A DNA stretch of 64,000 nt from Streptomyces qaidamensis (GTDB lineage Bacteria; Actinomycetota; Actinomycetes; Streptomycetales; Streptomycetaceae): NCBI RefSeq assembly GCF_001611795.1, contig NZ_CP015098.1, forward strand, positions 7,626,001-7,690,000, in the 5' to 3' direction. A program made the position numbers and the translations under genes. The notes beneath the pieces are model-generated. The model saw only the letters and a program-made list of their open reading frames with translations, was not told the DNA's origin and did no database searches. Below, piece after piece: positions 47,265 to 56,192 of the stretch; position 1 is the stretch's first letter; each line of letters opens with the position of its first letter.

Positions 47265-49091
47265 TCACGCCCGGTAGAGCGCTTCGACCTCGTTCTCGTA
47301 CGCCTTCTCGATCGCCTTCCGCTTCAGCTTGAGGGACGGGGTCAGCAACCCGTGCTCCTCCGTGAACGGCTGGGCCAGTATGCGGAAGGTGCGGATCGAC
47401 TCGGCCTGCGAGACGAGGGTGTTGGCGGCGACCACCGCGCGGCGCACCTCCGTCTCCAGATCCGCGTCGCGCACCAGCTCCGCCGGGGACATCTGCGGCT
47501 TGGCCCGCATGGCCAGCCAGTGCTCCACGGCCTCCTGGTCGAGGGTGACCAGGGCGGCGATGTACGGGCGGTCGTTGCCGACGACGATGCACTGGTTGAC
47601 CAGCGGATGGTCCCGGACGCGTTCCTCCAGCACCCCGGGCGAAACGCTCTTGCCGCCGGAGGTGACCAGGATCTCCTTCTTGCGGCCGGTGATGGTGAGG
47701 AAGCCGTCCTCGTCCAGCGCACCGAGGTCACCGGTGGCGAGCCAGCCGTCGTGCAGGGTGGCGTCGGTGGCCTTCTGGTTGTTGAGGTACCCCTGGAAGA
47801 CGTTCTCGCCGTGCAGCCAGATCTCGCCGTCGTCCGCGATGTGGACGGTCATGCCCGGGATGGGCTGCCCGACCGTGCCGAAGCGGGTGCGCCCGGGCGG
47901 ATTGGCGGTCGCGGCGGCCGTGGACTCCGTCAGGCCGTAGCCCTCGTAGATGTGCACGCCCGCCCCGGCGAAGAACAGGCCCAGGCGGCGGTCCATCGCC
48001 GAGCCGCCCGACATGGCGTGCTTGATGCGGCCGCCCATCGCGGCGCGGATCTTGGAGTAGACCAGCTTGTCGAAGAGCTGGTGCTGCATGCGCAGGCCCG
48101 CCGACGGGCCGGGGCCGGTGCCCCAGGCCTTGGCCTCCATCGCGTCGGCGTACTTGATGGCGACCTCGACGGCCTTCTCGAAGGGGCCGGAGCGGCCCTC
48201 CTTCTCGGCCTTGCGGCGGGCCGCGTTGAACACCTTCTCGAAGATGTACGGCACGGCCAGGAAGAACGTCGGCTTGAACGCGGCCAGGTCGGGCAGCAGG
48301 GCCGCCGCGTTCAGCTGCGGCTGATGGCCGAACTTCACCTTGCCGCGGATTCCGGCGACCTGGACCATCCGGCCGAAGACATGGGCGAGCGGCAGGAACA
48401 GCAGCGTCGCCGCCTCGTCGCCGCGCCGGGAGTGGAACAGCGACTCCCAGCGTTCGATGACGGTGTCCGCCTCGAACATGAAGTTGCCGTGCGTGAGGAG
48501 GCAGCCCTTCGGGCGGCCGGTGGTGCCCGAGGTGTAGATGATCGTGGCGACCGACTCGGGGGTGACGGCCTGCCGGTGGCGGTGCACGACCTCGTCGTCG
48601 AGGTGCGCGCCCGCGTCGTACAGCTCGTGCACGGCGCCGGAGTCGAGCTGCCACAGCCGGCGCAGCTGGGGCAGCCGGTCGATGACGGTGGCGATCGTCA
48701 TCGCGTGGTCCTCGTGCTCCACGACCGCGGCCGTCACTTCGGCGTCGTACAGCATCCAGAAGCACTGCTCGGCCGAGGACGTGGGGTAGACCGGCACGAC
48801 CTGGGCGCCGATCGTCCACAGCGCGTAGTCGAACAGGGTCCACTCGTAGCGCGTACGGGACATGATCGCGACCCGGTCGCCGAACCGGATGCCGCTCGCC
48901 AGCAGCCCCTTGGCCAGCGCGAGCACCTCGTCGCGGAACTCGGCGCTGGTGACGTCCCGCCACTGGCCGGACTCGTCCTTGCGGCCCAGCGCGATGTGCA
49001 GCGGGTCTTCCTGGGCATGCTCGAAGACCACGTCGGCCAGACCGCCCACCGGAGGCGCCAACGCCAACGGCGGGATGGTGAACTCGCGCAA
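47265..49091 (-). CDS. Long-chain acyl-CoA synthetase (AMP-forming)
   Basis: 608 residues of the ANL superfamily. AMP-binding P-loop IIYTSGTTGRPKGCLLTHGN, A5 motif YEGYGLTESTAAATANPP, A7/A8 region WLATGDLGALDEDGFLTITGRKKEILVTSGGK and the C-terminal Lys in LTPSLKLKRKAIEKAY. It activates fatty acids to acyl-CoA through an acyl-AMP. Length and the FACS-type features match FadD-like enzymes (LC-FACS). The start is TTG at 49091 after GGGGAGCGGGG. Upstream is a 300-bp gap toward the LysR gene. Confidence 0.92.
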   Translation of the reverse strand: MREFTIPPLALAPPVGGLADVVFEHAQEDPLHIALGRKDESGQWRDVTSAEFRDEVLALAKGLLASGIRFGDRVAIMSRTRYEWTLFDYALWTIGAQVVPVYPTSSAEQCFWMLYDAEVTAAVVEHEDHAMTIATVIDRLPQLRRLWQLDSGAVHELYDAGAHLDDEVVHRHRQAVTPESVATIIYTSGTTGRPKGCLLTHGNFMFEADTVIERWESLFHSRRGDEAATLLFLPLAHVFGRMVQVAGIRGKVKFGHQPQLNAAALLPDLAAFKPTFFLAVPYIFEKVFNAARRKAEKEGRSGPFEKAVEVAIKYADAMEAKAWGTGPGPSAGLRMQHQLFDKLVYSKIRAAMGGRIKHAMSGGSAMDRRLGLFFAGAGVHIYEGYGLTESTAAATANPPGRTRFGTVGQPIPGMTVHIADDGEIWLHGENVFQGYLNNQKATDATLHDGWLATGDLGALDEDGFLTITGRKKEILVTSGGKSVSPGVLEERVRDHPLVNQCIVVGNDRPYIAALVTLDQEAVEHWLAMRAKPQMSPAELVRDADLETEVRRAVVAANTLVSQAESIRTFRILAQPFTEEHGLLTPSLKLKRKAIEKAYENEVEALYRA

Positions 49092-49391
49092 ACCCCGCTC
49101 CCCGCTCCTCAGCGCTCCTGTCGAGTGACGTCCCGCACAGCGCCAGGAAAGCTACCCCACCCGGACAGGGGGCGGGAGGGGGTGCGAAGACGGGCATCGC
49201 TCCGGGCCGCGCTGGTCAGCGAGGGAAAAAGCGCTCACATGGGGAAGGGTCGGACACAATCCTGACGGTCGAGTAAGTTTCGGTGCCGTAATCTCCACCG
49301 AATCTGTACGAGTCCGGCCGCGGCGCGACGGGCAGTGAGGCGGGCCCTCTTCTGTCAGCGGGACAGCGGCGGATTGTGTCACTCCGGTTCG
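49092..49391. other. 300-bp intergenic region
   Basis: Upstream of the acyl-CoA synthetase and downstream of the LysR gene. It contains a 10-bp inverted repeat, GACACAATCC (49253-49262) and GGATTGTGTC (49371-49380), 108 bp apart, and a short CTGTC-N5-GACAG dyad at 49352-49366. No ORF, tRNA or known RNA motif was recognised. Confidence 0.5.
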
Positions 49392-50270
49392 TCACAGCCC
49401 CTTGCGCCCGCTGCGGTGCAGCCGGTCCCCGCCCGCCAGGATCGCCGCCGTCAGAGCGTCCGCCGCGCCCTGGGCGGAGGGCCGGCGGCGGCCGCGGACG
49501 AGCACGAAGTCGACCTGGCCCAGTTCCGGCAGCCCCGCCCGGTCCGGGACCCGGACCAGCGCCGGCGGGATGAGCCCGCGGGAGTGCGCCATCACGCCGA
49601 GGCCGGCGCGGGCCGCCGCGACGAGGCCGTTGAGGCTGCCGCTGGTGCACACCACCCGCCACTGCCGGCCCTGCCGCTCCAGGGCCTCCAGGGCGAGCGC
49701 GCGGGTGATGCCCGGCGGCGGGTAGACGATGAGCGGCACCGGGCGGTCCGGGTCGAGCCGGAGGCGTTCCGCGCCGATCCACACCAGCCGGTCGTGCCGG
49801 ACCAGCTCGCCCCGCGGGTCCTCGGGCCGCCGCTTGGCCAGGACGAGGTCCAGCTTCCCGGCGGCCAGCTGCTCGTGCAGCGTGCCCGACAGCTCGACCG
49901 TCAGCTCCAGGTCGACCTCCGGGTGCTCGTGCCGGAAGCCCTCCAGGATCTCCGGCAGCCGGGTCAGCACGAAGTCCTCCGAGGCGCCGAAGCGCAGCCG
50001 GCCGCGCAGCCGGGTGCCCGCGAAGAACGCCGCCGCCTGCTCGTGCACCTCCAGGATCCGGCGCGCGAAGCCGAGCATGGCCTCGCCGTCCTCCGTCAGC
50101 TCCACCGAGTGCGTGTCCCGGGTGAACAGCGTCCGCCCGGCGGCGTCCTCCAGCCGCCGCACGTGCTGGCTGACCGTCGACTGCCGCAGCCCGAGCCGCC
50201 GCGCGGCCTGCGTGAAGCTCAGCGTCTGCGCCACCGAAAGGAACGTGCGCAGCTGGGACGGGTCGTACAT
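49392..50270 (-). CDS. LysR-family transcriptional regulator
   Basis: 292 residues. N-terminal winged HTH: LRTFLSVAQTLSFTQAARRLGLRQSTVSQHVRRLEDAAGRTLF (usual LTTR pattern), then the effector-binding domain with LRFGASEDFVLTRLPEILEGF and the C-terminal lobe. Divergent from the symporter gene by 133 bp. A CGGGA-T-TCCCG dyad at 50315-50325 in that gap is a plausible regulator site, so control of the symporter is the natural inference. Confidence 0.88.
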   Translation of the reverse strand: MYDPSQLRTFLSVAQTLSFTQAARRLGLRQSTVSQHVRRLEDAAGRTLFTRDTHSVELTEDGEAMLGFARRILEVHEQAAAFFAGTRLRGRLRFGASEDFVLTRLPEILEGFRHEHPEVDLELTVELSGTLHEQLAAGKLDLVLAKRRPEDPRGELVRHDRLVWIGAERLRLDPDRPVPLIVYPPPGITRALALEALERQGRQWRVVCTSGSLNGLVAAARAGLGVMAHSRGLIPPALVRVPDRAGLPELGQVDFVLVRGRRRPSAQGAADALTAAILAGGDRLHRSGRKGL

Positions 50271-50403
50271 GGCGCCAGGTTATCGCGGAACGTGATGACA
50301 GTGAGTGCCGTATACGGGATTCCCGATCGCCGGGCCGGGGAGCAGGATGGAAGGGGGCCGCTGCGGCCCCGGACCGACCGAAGTACCAAGCAAGTGGAGC
50401 ACC

Positions 50404-51444
50404 GTGAAACGCCTGCACTGGCCGAGTTGGATGCCGATCGACCCCTACATCCTGCTCCTCCTCGGGACGGTGGGCCTCGCCGCACTGTTCCCGGCGCGCG
50501 GGTCGGCCGCCGATGTCGCCTCCGGTGCCTCCACGGCCGCGGTCGCCCTCCTCTTCTTCCTCTACGGCGCGAGGCTCTCCACGCGCGAGGCGCTCGACGG
50601 ACTGCGGCACTGGCGCCTCCATGCCACCGTCCTGGCCTGCACCTTCCTCGTCTTCCCGCTGCTCGGGCTCGCGGCCCGCGGGCTGGTGCCGGTGATCCTG
50701 ACGCACCCGCTCTACCAGGGCCTGCTCTTCCTCACGCTGGTCCCGTCGACCGTCCAGTCGTCGATCGCCTTCACCTCGATGGCCCGCGGCAACGTGCCCG
50801 CCGCGATCTGCGCGGGGTCCTTCTCGTCCCTGGTCGGCATCGTCGCCACACCGCTGCTCGCCGCATCGCTGCTCGGAGGCAGCGGGGGAGGGTTCTCCGC
50901 CGACTCGCTGCTGAAGATCGTGCTGCAGCTGCTGGTCCCCTTCCTCGCCGGGCAGCTGCTGCGGCGCTGGATCGGCGGCTTCGTCACCCGCCACAAGCAA
51001 GTCCTCGCGCTGGTGGACCGCAGCTCGATCCTGCTCGTCGTCTACACCGCGTTCAGCGTGGGCGTGGTCCAGGGCATCTGGCACCAGGTCAGCCCCGCCC
51101 GGCTCGGCGGGCTGGTCGTCGTCGAGGCGGTCATCCTCGCCGTGATGCTGCTGCTCACCTGGTACGGCGGCAAGGCGCTGCGCTTCGGCCGGGCGGACCG
51201 GATCGCGATCCAGTTCGCCGGCTCGAAGAAGTCCCTGGCCGCCGGGCTGCCCATGGCGAGCGTCCTGTTCGGCGCGCAGGCGGCGCTCGCCGTGCTGCCG
51301 CTGATGCTCTTCCACCAGATGCAGCTGATCGTGTGCGCGGTGATCGCCAAGCGCCGCGCCCGGGAAGCGGCGGGGGAGGTCAGCGCGCCGCAGCCAGCCG
51401 CAGCGACACGAACCTCGGTCGGTACAGGGACACGTTCCGGCTGA
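50404..51444 (+). CDS. Bile acid:sodium symporter-like membrane transporter (SBF-like)
   Basis: 346 residues with about ten hydrophobic segments. The SBF-like family marks are GARLSTREALDGLRHW, LFLTLVPSTVQSSIAFTSMARGNVPAAI and FAGSKKSLAAGLPMASVLFG. Homologues move organic anions with sodium; physiological cargo here is unknown. GTG at 50404 follows GTGGAGC. The C-terminal 65 bp overlap the convergent DUF4185/DUF5005-like gene. Divergent LysR regulator upstream. Confidence 0.88.
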   Translation: MKRLHWPSWMPIDPYILLLLGTVGLAALFPARGSAADVASGASTAAVALLFFLYGARLSTREALDGLRHWRLHATVLACTFLVFPLLGLAARGLVPVILTHPLYQGLLFLTLVPSTVQSSIAFTSMARGNVPAAICAGSFSSLVGIVATPLLAASLLGGSGGGFSADSLLKIVLQLLVPFLAGQLLRRWIGGFVTRHKQVLALVDRSSILLVVYTAFSVGVVQGIWHQVSPARLGGLVVVEAVILAVMLLLTWYGGKALRFGRADRIAIQFAGSKKSLAAGLPMASVLFGAQAALAVLPLMLFHQMQLIVCAVIAKRRAREAAGEVSAPQPAAATRTSVGTGTRSG

Positions 51445-52615
51445 GCTGGGCGGCGGCGCCCGTCATCTCCAGCCAGTTGACGTCGTAGCTCAGGACGAGC
51501 CGTCCCTCACCGCTCAGCACCGGATGCGCCTGCGGGTTGTAGGCGGCCACCTGCCCCTGCGGCAGCGGCGGGCTGAACTCTCCCGCCGGACCGTGCCACG
51601 GCCCGGCGGGGGAGCAGGCCCAGTAGGACGCCACGGTGGTCAGCCCCTTCGCGCCGGCGGCCATCGTGAACAGCACGTACGTGCCGCCGTCCCGGACGAC
51701 CGTGAAGGCGCTGCCCACGCCCTTGCGCTGCCCGTCCCCGAGCACCGGCCGGGGCCGGGCGCGGGGCACCCACGCCGAGCCGCTCCAGTACTGCCACGCC
51801 GCCGGGTCCGCGAGCGCGCCCTTGGGGACACGGGCGGCGTACGCGTGCGAGACGGGGCGGGCGGCGGGCCGGCCGTCGTCGCCGCCGAACACATACGTCC
51901 AGCCGTCCTCCTCGACCAGCGTGGTGCCGAACAGCACACGCCGGGACGGGTCGGCGACCGGCCGCTGGTCGAGCACCTCGGTGATCGACTCCAGGCGCAG
52001 CCCGGGCAGCGACAGGGTGGCGACCTCGGTCGCGGTGGGCACGCCGTAGATCCAGGGGGACTGTCCCGCCGTGCGCACCCACAACAGCACCCGGACGACC
52101 TGCTCCGAGGAACCGGGGGAGCGGGGTTCGACGCGGGCGGCGACCGGCCAGCGCCACTGGTCCGGTGCCGGGTCGGCGAACAACGGGGCGGGCAGGGTGG
52201 CTTCGAGGCGGCCGTCGCGCATCAGCACCGCCGAGTTGCGCACCAGCGGCGTGCCGGCGTCCCGCCAGGCGTAGGACTCGCCGTGCGGGTTGGGCGGACC
52301 GTGGACCCGGCCCAGATAGGTGTCCGAGAACAGCCACAGCACCCGGCCGTCCGGCAGCCGCACCGAGTGGGTGCCGTCGCCGCCGGTCCAGTCGTCCGTG
52401 CGGCCCGCGTCGTCGCCGTAGCGGGCGAACTCGGCGGTGAGGCCGTCGTCCGCCTTCCAGGAGCCGACCGTCAGCGCCCGGCAGGCGTCGTCGTCCGGAC
52501 CGTCGTCGCCGGGCAGGGCGATGAGCAGTGCGGCGCCGAGAACCAGGACCAGCAGCAGGCCGATCCCGGTTCCCGTGCGCTGTCGTGCTCGTAATGCTCC
52601 TGAGTCGTCGGGCAC
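51380..52615 (-). CDS. DUF4185/DUF5005-like predicted beta-propeller protein, membrane-anchored
   Basis: 411 residues. An N-terminal hydrophobic helix (GIGLLLVLVLGAALLIAL) follows a short basic leader, so it is exported or anchored. The rest is a beta-propeller of the DUF4185/DUF5005 kind: TDDWTGGDGTHSVRLPDGRVLWLFSDTYLG, PLVRNSAVLMRDGRL, YVFGGDDGRPAARPVSHAYAARVPKGAL, and YDVNWLEMTG. These are distantly related to glycoside hydrolases, with no proven activity. GTG start is 12 bp after the sialidase stop, so the two form a unit. Confidence 0.75.
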   Translation of the reverse strand: MPDDSGALRARQRTGTGIGLLLVLVLGAALLIALPGDDGPDDDACRALTVGSWKADDGLTAEFARYGDDAGRTDDWTGGDGTHSVRLPDGRVLWLFSDTYLGRVHGPPNPHGESYAWRDAGTPLVRNSAVLMRDGRLEATLPAPLFADPAPDQWRWPVAARVEPRSPGSSEQVVRVLLWVRTAGQSPWIYGVPTATEVATLSLPGLRLESITEVLDQRPVADPSRRVLFGTTLVEEDGWTYVFGGDDGRPAARPVSHAYAARVPKGALADPAAWQYWSGSAWVPRARPRPVLGDGQRKGVGSAFTVVRDGGTYVLFTMAAGAKGLTTVASYWACSPAGPWHGPAGEFSPPLPQGQVAAYNPQAHPVLSGEGRLVLSYDVNWLEMTGAAAQLSRNVSLYRPRFVSLRLAAAR

Positions 52616-52626
52616 GCTGTGTGACG

Positions 52627-54498
52627 TTAGTTGCTGCCGCTCACCTGGTCCATGGGCAGCCACAGCACCGTGCCCCGCGAGGCCGCGCCCGAGGCGCCGG
52701 CGGCCAGCTCCTCGTCGCTCAGCGCCCGGTCCCAGACCCGGACGTCGTCGATCGCCCCGGTCAGGAACGCCCGGCTGTCCATGCGCTGGCCGATGTGCAC
52801 GCCGAACGGGGAGTTGCGGCTGACCGAGCCCGCCACGTCCGCCGTGCCGAGCGCCTCGCCGTCGAGGAAGAGCGTCAACTGCCCTCCGCCGCGGCGCAGG
52901 GCCAGATGGTGCCAGCGGCCGTCGTTGTGGGCTCCGTCGGTCGACACCGAGGCGGACCTGACGGTCGTCGCGCCGGACCGGGTGGTGATCAGCCCGCGGA
53001 CCCGGTTGCTCGCCGGTTCGCCCCGCAGCCAGATCTGCGGCTGGGTGGTGCCGATGCCGCCCATCCACAGGAAGGGCTGCTCGCCGGTCGTGGCCGTGTA
53101 GCGGAAGTGCAGCGAGGCCGTGAAGTCCCCTTCCCCGAGTGGGAGCCGGGACCGGAAGGGCAGCCGGACGGCGTCATCGGTGCCGTCGAACGACAGCGCA
53201 CCGCCGCGGACACCGGCCGTCCGCGCGGCACCGCCGAGCACGGCCGCGGGTCTGGCGCCCGCCGCCGCGTCGCGCGTGGTCGGGTCGGCGCCTCTGCGGG
53301 GTTTCAGCCAGTCCTCGGTGAAGCGGGCGAAGCGGATCTCGTCGCGGGCGTCGACCGCGCCGCCCTCGTACAGCAGGCCCACCGTCCCGCCGCCCACGGC
53401 CGCCATGTCGGAGTAGCCGGACCAGTCCGTGGTGACGACCGTGCCCCGGTCCACGCTCTCCCAGGTCCGTCCGCCGTCGTAGGAGGAGCGGACCATCATC
53501 GTCCGGCGGCGGTCGGGGTCGGCCGGGGCGGACAGCAGCATCCGGCCACCGAGACGCAGGGTCGCGCCCTGGACCTGCGGGGTGTACAGGTCCGGAAGGT
53601 CGCGGAAGGGGGTGGCGAAGCTGTCGCCGCCGTCGAGGCTGAGGGTCTGGGAGCGGTGGCCCAGGTCGGTGCCGTCCTGCTCCCGGCCGCTGACGAGCAG
53701 GGCGCCGTCGGAGCGCTCGGTGAGCGTCACCTCGGACGGCTTCTGCCGGAACGTGCCGTCCTGCGCTATGGGCCAGGTGTCCGTGGCGCCGACCCGCCAG
53801 GAGTCGCCGCCGTCGTCGCTGACGACGAGCGCGGCGTGGTTGGCGGAGACGTGGCTGCCGTTCCACGTCTCGGTGTTGACGCCGAACACCAGCCGCCCGG
53901 CGTGCTTGCCGCGGGTCAGCTGGATGCCGTGCACGGGCCCGGTCGCGTACCAGGAGTTCCAGTGCCCGGGCAGGATCTCGTCGCTCAGATCGCGCGGCTG
54001 CGACCAGGTCCGGCCGTCGTCGTCGCTGTACTGCAGATGGGGGGTGCGGTCGCAGGGGACGGAGCAGTTGCCGGCGTCCGTGCGGCCGGTGTTGAACGTC
54101 TCGGCCAGCAGGATCCGGCCGGTTCCGCGGTCCACGACCGGGGCCGGGTTGCCGTGCGTGTCGCCCGCGCCCTCGGTGACGACCTGGAGCGGCCCCCAGG
54201 TGCGGCCGCCGTCGGTGGAGCGCTTGACGACGATGTCGATGTCGGCGGCGTCACCGCAGTTGAGGACGCGGCCCTCGGCGAAGGCGAGCAGCGTGCCGCT
54301 GGTGGTGCGCACGACCGCCGGGATCCGGAAGCAGGCGTAGCCCGGGTCCTGGGACGCCTTGAAGAGCACCTGCTGGTCGAACCCGTCGGATGCGGACGTG
54401 GGTTGGCCGTGTGCCGGAGCGGTGGGCGCGAGCAGCGCCCCGGCGGCGACGGCGGCTGTCAGGGTGGATCTCAGACGTGCGCGAAGACGTGACGGCAT
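52627..54498 (-). CDS. Secreted exo-alpha-sialidase (GH33) with C-terminal LamG domain
   Basis: 623 residues. Signal peptide (AAVAAGALLAPTAPAHG). Sialidase domain about 40-395: the RIP motif in FRIPAVVRTTSGTLLAFAEGR, Asp boxes STDGGRTW, SDDDGRTW, SDDGGDSW and SYDGGRTW, and the catalytic Tyr/Glu region in TVGLLYEGGA. A concanavalin-like LamG domain fills the C terminus (LSFDGTDDAVRLPF...WHHLALRRGGGQLTLFLDGEALG). It releases sialic acids from host or environmental glycans. The DUF4185/DUF5005-like gene follows directly, so both probably act on the same glycans. Confidence 0.92.
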   Translation of the reverse strand: MPSRLRARLRSTLTAAVAAGALLAPTAPAHGQPTSASDGFDQQVLFKASQDPGYACFRIPAVVRTTSGTLLAFAEGRVLNCGDAADIDIVVKRSTDGGRTWGPLQVVTEGAGDTHGNPAPVVDRGTGRILLAETFNTGRTDAGNCSVPCDRTPHLQYSDDDGRTWSQPRDLSDEILPGHWNSWYATGPVHGIQLTRGKHAGRLVFGVNTETWNGSHVSANHAALVVSDDGGDSWRVGATDTWPIAQDGTFRQKPSEVTLTERSDGALLVSGREQDGTDLGHRSQTLSLDGGDSFATPFRDLPDLYTPQVQGATLRLGGRMLLSAPADPDRRRTMMVRSSYDGGRTWESVDRGTVVTTDWSGYSDMAAVGGGTVGLLYEGGAVDARDEIRFARFTEDWLKPRRGADPTTRDAAAGARPAAVLGGAARTAGVRGGALSFDGTDDAVRLPFRSRLPLGEGDFTASLHFRYTATTGEQPFLWMGGIGTTQPQIWLRGEPASNRVRGLITTRSGATTVRSASVSTDGAHNDGRWHHLALRRGGGQLTLFLDGEALGTADVAGSVSRNSPFGVHIGQRMDSRAFLTGAIDDVRVWDRALSDEELAAGASGAASRGTVLWLPMDQVSGSN

Positions 54499-54637
54499 GG
54501 TGCGACCTGCCCTTCATGCGTCGGTCGGCTGGACCACCCGGACATGGGAACAGACATCCGGTCATCCGGACATCCCATGTCCAATGTGTGGGTCACAGAC
54601 GGTACTTGGGTTACAGACCCCCCACAAGCAGCGTGCG

Positions 54638-55555
54638 TCAGGGGATCAGGACGACCTTGCCCAGGTTGGACCGGCCCTCGATCTCCCCGTGCGCCTTCGC
54701 CGCGTCCTCCAGGGCGAACTGCCCGTGCACGACCGGCCTCAGCTCTCCCGCCTCGAACAGTCGCCACAGTTCCTCGCGCCACTGCTCGTACAACTCCGGC
54801 TTCCCGCGGGCGATACGGGCCATCTGGAACCCGATCACCGACTTGGCGTCCACGAGCAGGTCGTACGCCTGGATGGTGCCGCCGCCCGAGCTGTACGCCA
54901 CCAGCCGCCCCTCGGGGACGAGCGCGTGCAGGGCCGGGGTGAGCAGCTCACCGCCGACCGCGTCCAGGACGTAGTCGACCGGTGTGCCCCAGCCGTTGTC
55001 GCCGTACGTGATGACGTGGTCGGCGCCGAGGCCCCGGACGAAGCCGGCCTTGGCCGGGTCGGAGACGGCTCCCACCACCCGTCCGGCGCCGCGCGTCCTG
55101 GCCAGCTGCACGGCCAGGTGGCCGACCCCGCTGGCGGCCGCGGTGACCAGGGCCGCCTCGCCCGGCTGGGGGCGGGCCGCCTCCAGGGTGCCGAGGGCCA
55201 CCAGGCCGCCGCGGACCAGGGCGACCGCGTCGACGGCGCTCGCCTGTGCCGGAATCGGTGAGGTCATGGTCTCGTGCAGCACCGCGAAGTCGGCGTAGCC
55301 GTGGCCGAAGCACAGGCCCGTCACCCGGTCGCCGGTGCCGAAGCGGGTGACGCCCTCGCCGACGGCCGTGACCTCCCCGGCGATCTCACCGCCGAGTGGG
55401 CCGGGCTCGGCCGCCTCGCCGACCTTGCGGACGACCGGGAGCGTGACGCCGATCGCCTCCGTGCGCACGAGCAGCTCCCCCGGCCCCGGCGCGGGGAGCG
55501 GGGCCTCTTCCACGAACAGGGGGCCGCCTCGGGATTCGTAGCGGACGCGGCGCAT
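54638..55555 (-). CDS. Zinc-type alcohol dehydrogenase/quinone oxidoreductase-like protein
   Basis: 305 residues of the MDR superfamily. N-terminal catalytic fold with GPGELLVRTEAIGVTLPVVRKV, Rossmann motif ALVTAAASGVGHLAVQLART and binding VVGAVSDPAKAGFV. Zinc ligands are absent, as in NADPH:quinone oxidoreductases. Redox detoxification is likely. It is divergent from a MarR gene; the gap contains four CCAACG repeats, suggesting induction by a quinone-type or electrophilic ligand. Confidence 0.87.
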   Translation of the reverse strand: MRRVRYESRGGPLFVEEAPLPAPGPGELLVRTEAIGVTLPVVRKVGEAAEPGPLGGEIAGEVTAVGEGVTRFGTGDRVTGLCFGHGYADFAVLHETMTSPIPAQASAVDAVALVRGGLVALGTLEAARPQPGEAALVTAAASGVGHLAVQLARTRGAGRVVGAVSDPAKAGFVRGLGADHVITYGDNGWGTPVDYVLDAVGGELLTPALHALVPEGRLVAYSSGGGTIQAYDLLVDAKSVIGFQMARIARGKPELYEQWREELWRLFEAGELRPVVHGQFALEDAAKAHGEIEGRSNLGKVVLIP

Positions 55556-55569
55556 CGCACCTCCGGGGT

Positions 55570-55636
55570 CGTTGGCGGTCCCAACGGATTCATGGGGAAG
55601 CCCAACGGTATAGGAGGATCATAGGAAGAACCAACG
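55570..55636. promoter_or_regulatory. Array of CCAACG repeats (MarR operator candidates)
   Basis: CGTTGG-CGGTC-CCAACG at 55570-55586 (perfect 6-5-6 dyad), then CCAACG at 55602-55607 and again at 55631-55636. The first two direct copies are 21 bp apart, two helical turns. All fall between the divergent oxidoreductase and MarR genes. Confidence 0.6.
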
Positions 55637-55658
55637 ATTTTGTGGTTAGGCTGCGGCC

Positions 55659-56096
55659 ATGTCGGAAGCACCCCTGCCCGCGATCCGCTCCCTGCCCAGC
55701 TGGCTCCTCGGCCGCGCCGCCGCCCGAGGCCGGGCCCTGGTGGCCGCTGCGCTGGCCGAGGAGGACATGAGGATGTGGCACCACGTGGTGCTGTCCGCCG
55801 TCCGCGACCTCGGCCCCGTCGCACAGGCCGACCTCGGCCGCGGGGTCCGGCTGGACCCGAAGGACCTGGTCGGCGTCCTCAACGACCTCCAGGCGGCGGG
55901 GCTGGTGGTACGTGAGCCGGACCCGAAGGACCGCCGCAAGAACGCGGTGTCCCTCACGGAGCGGGGGGCCCGGCTGCTGAAGCGATGCGAGAAGGCGGCC
56001 CGCGCCGCCAACGACGAACTGCTCGCACCGCTGTCGGCGGCCGAGCGGGAGCAGTTCACGGCCATGCTGCTCCGGATATCCGCCGCGGCGGACTAG
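55659..56096 (+). CDS. MarR-family transcriptional regulator
   Basis: 145 residues. Winged HTH: VLSAVRDLGPVAQADLGRGVRLDPKDLVGVLNDLQAAGLVVREPDPKDRRKNAVSLTERG (motif given in pieces of the family's shape). The DPKDRR-x-x-x-V beta wing is clear. It lies divergent to the quinone-oxidoreductase gene and most likely represses it until a phenolic or quinone ligand binds. ATG start at 55659; no strong Shine-Dalgarno, so possibly leaderless. Confidence 0.88.
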   Translation: MSEAPLPAIRSLPSWLLGRAAARGRALVAAALAEEDMRMWHHVVLSAVRDLGPVAQADLGRGVRLDPKDLVGVLNDLQAAGLVVREPDPKDRRKNAVSLTERGARLLKRCEKAARAANDELLAPLSAAEREQFTAMLLRISAAAD

Positions 56097-56192
56097 GCGG
56101 GACGCCCCGGGCAGGCCGAGACGGGGCCCCTGCGGCGCAGGGGGCGCTCCCCGCCGGTCGGGGCCCCGCCGCCGTGTCGCGGGGGAACCTGT

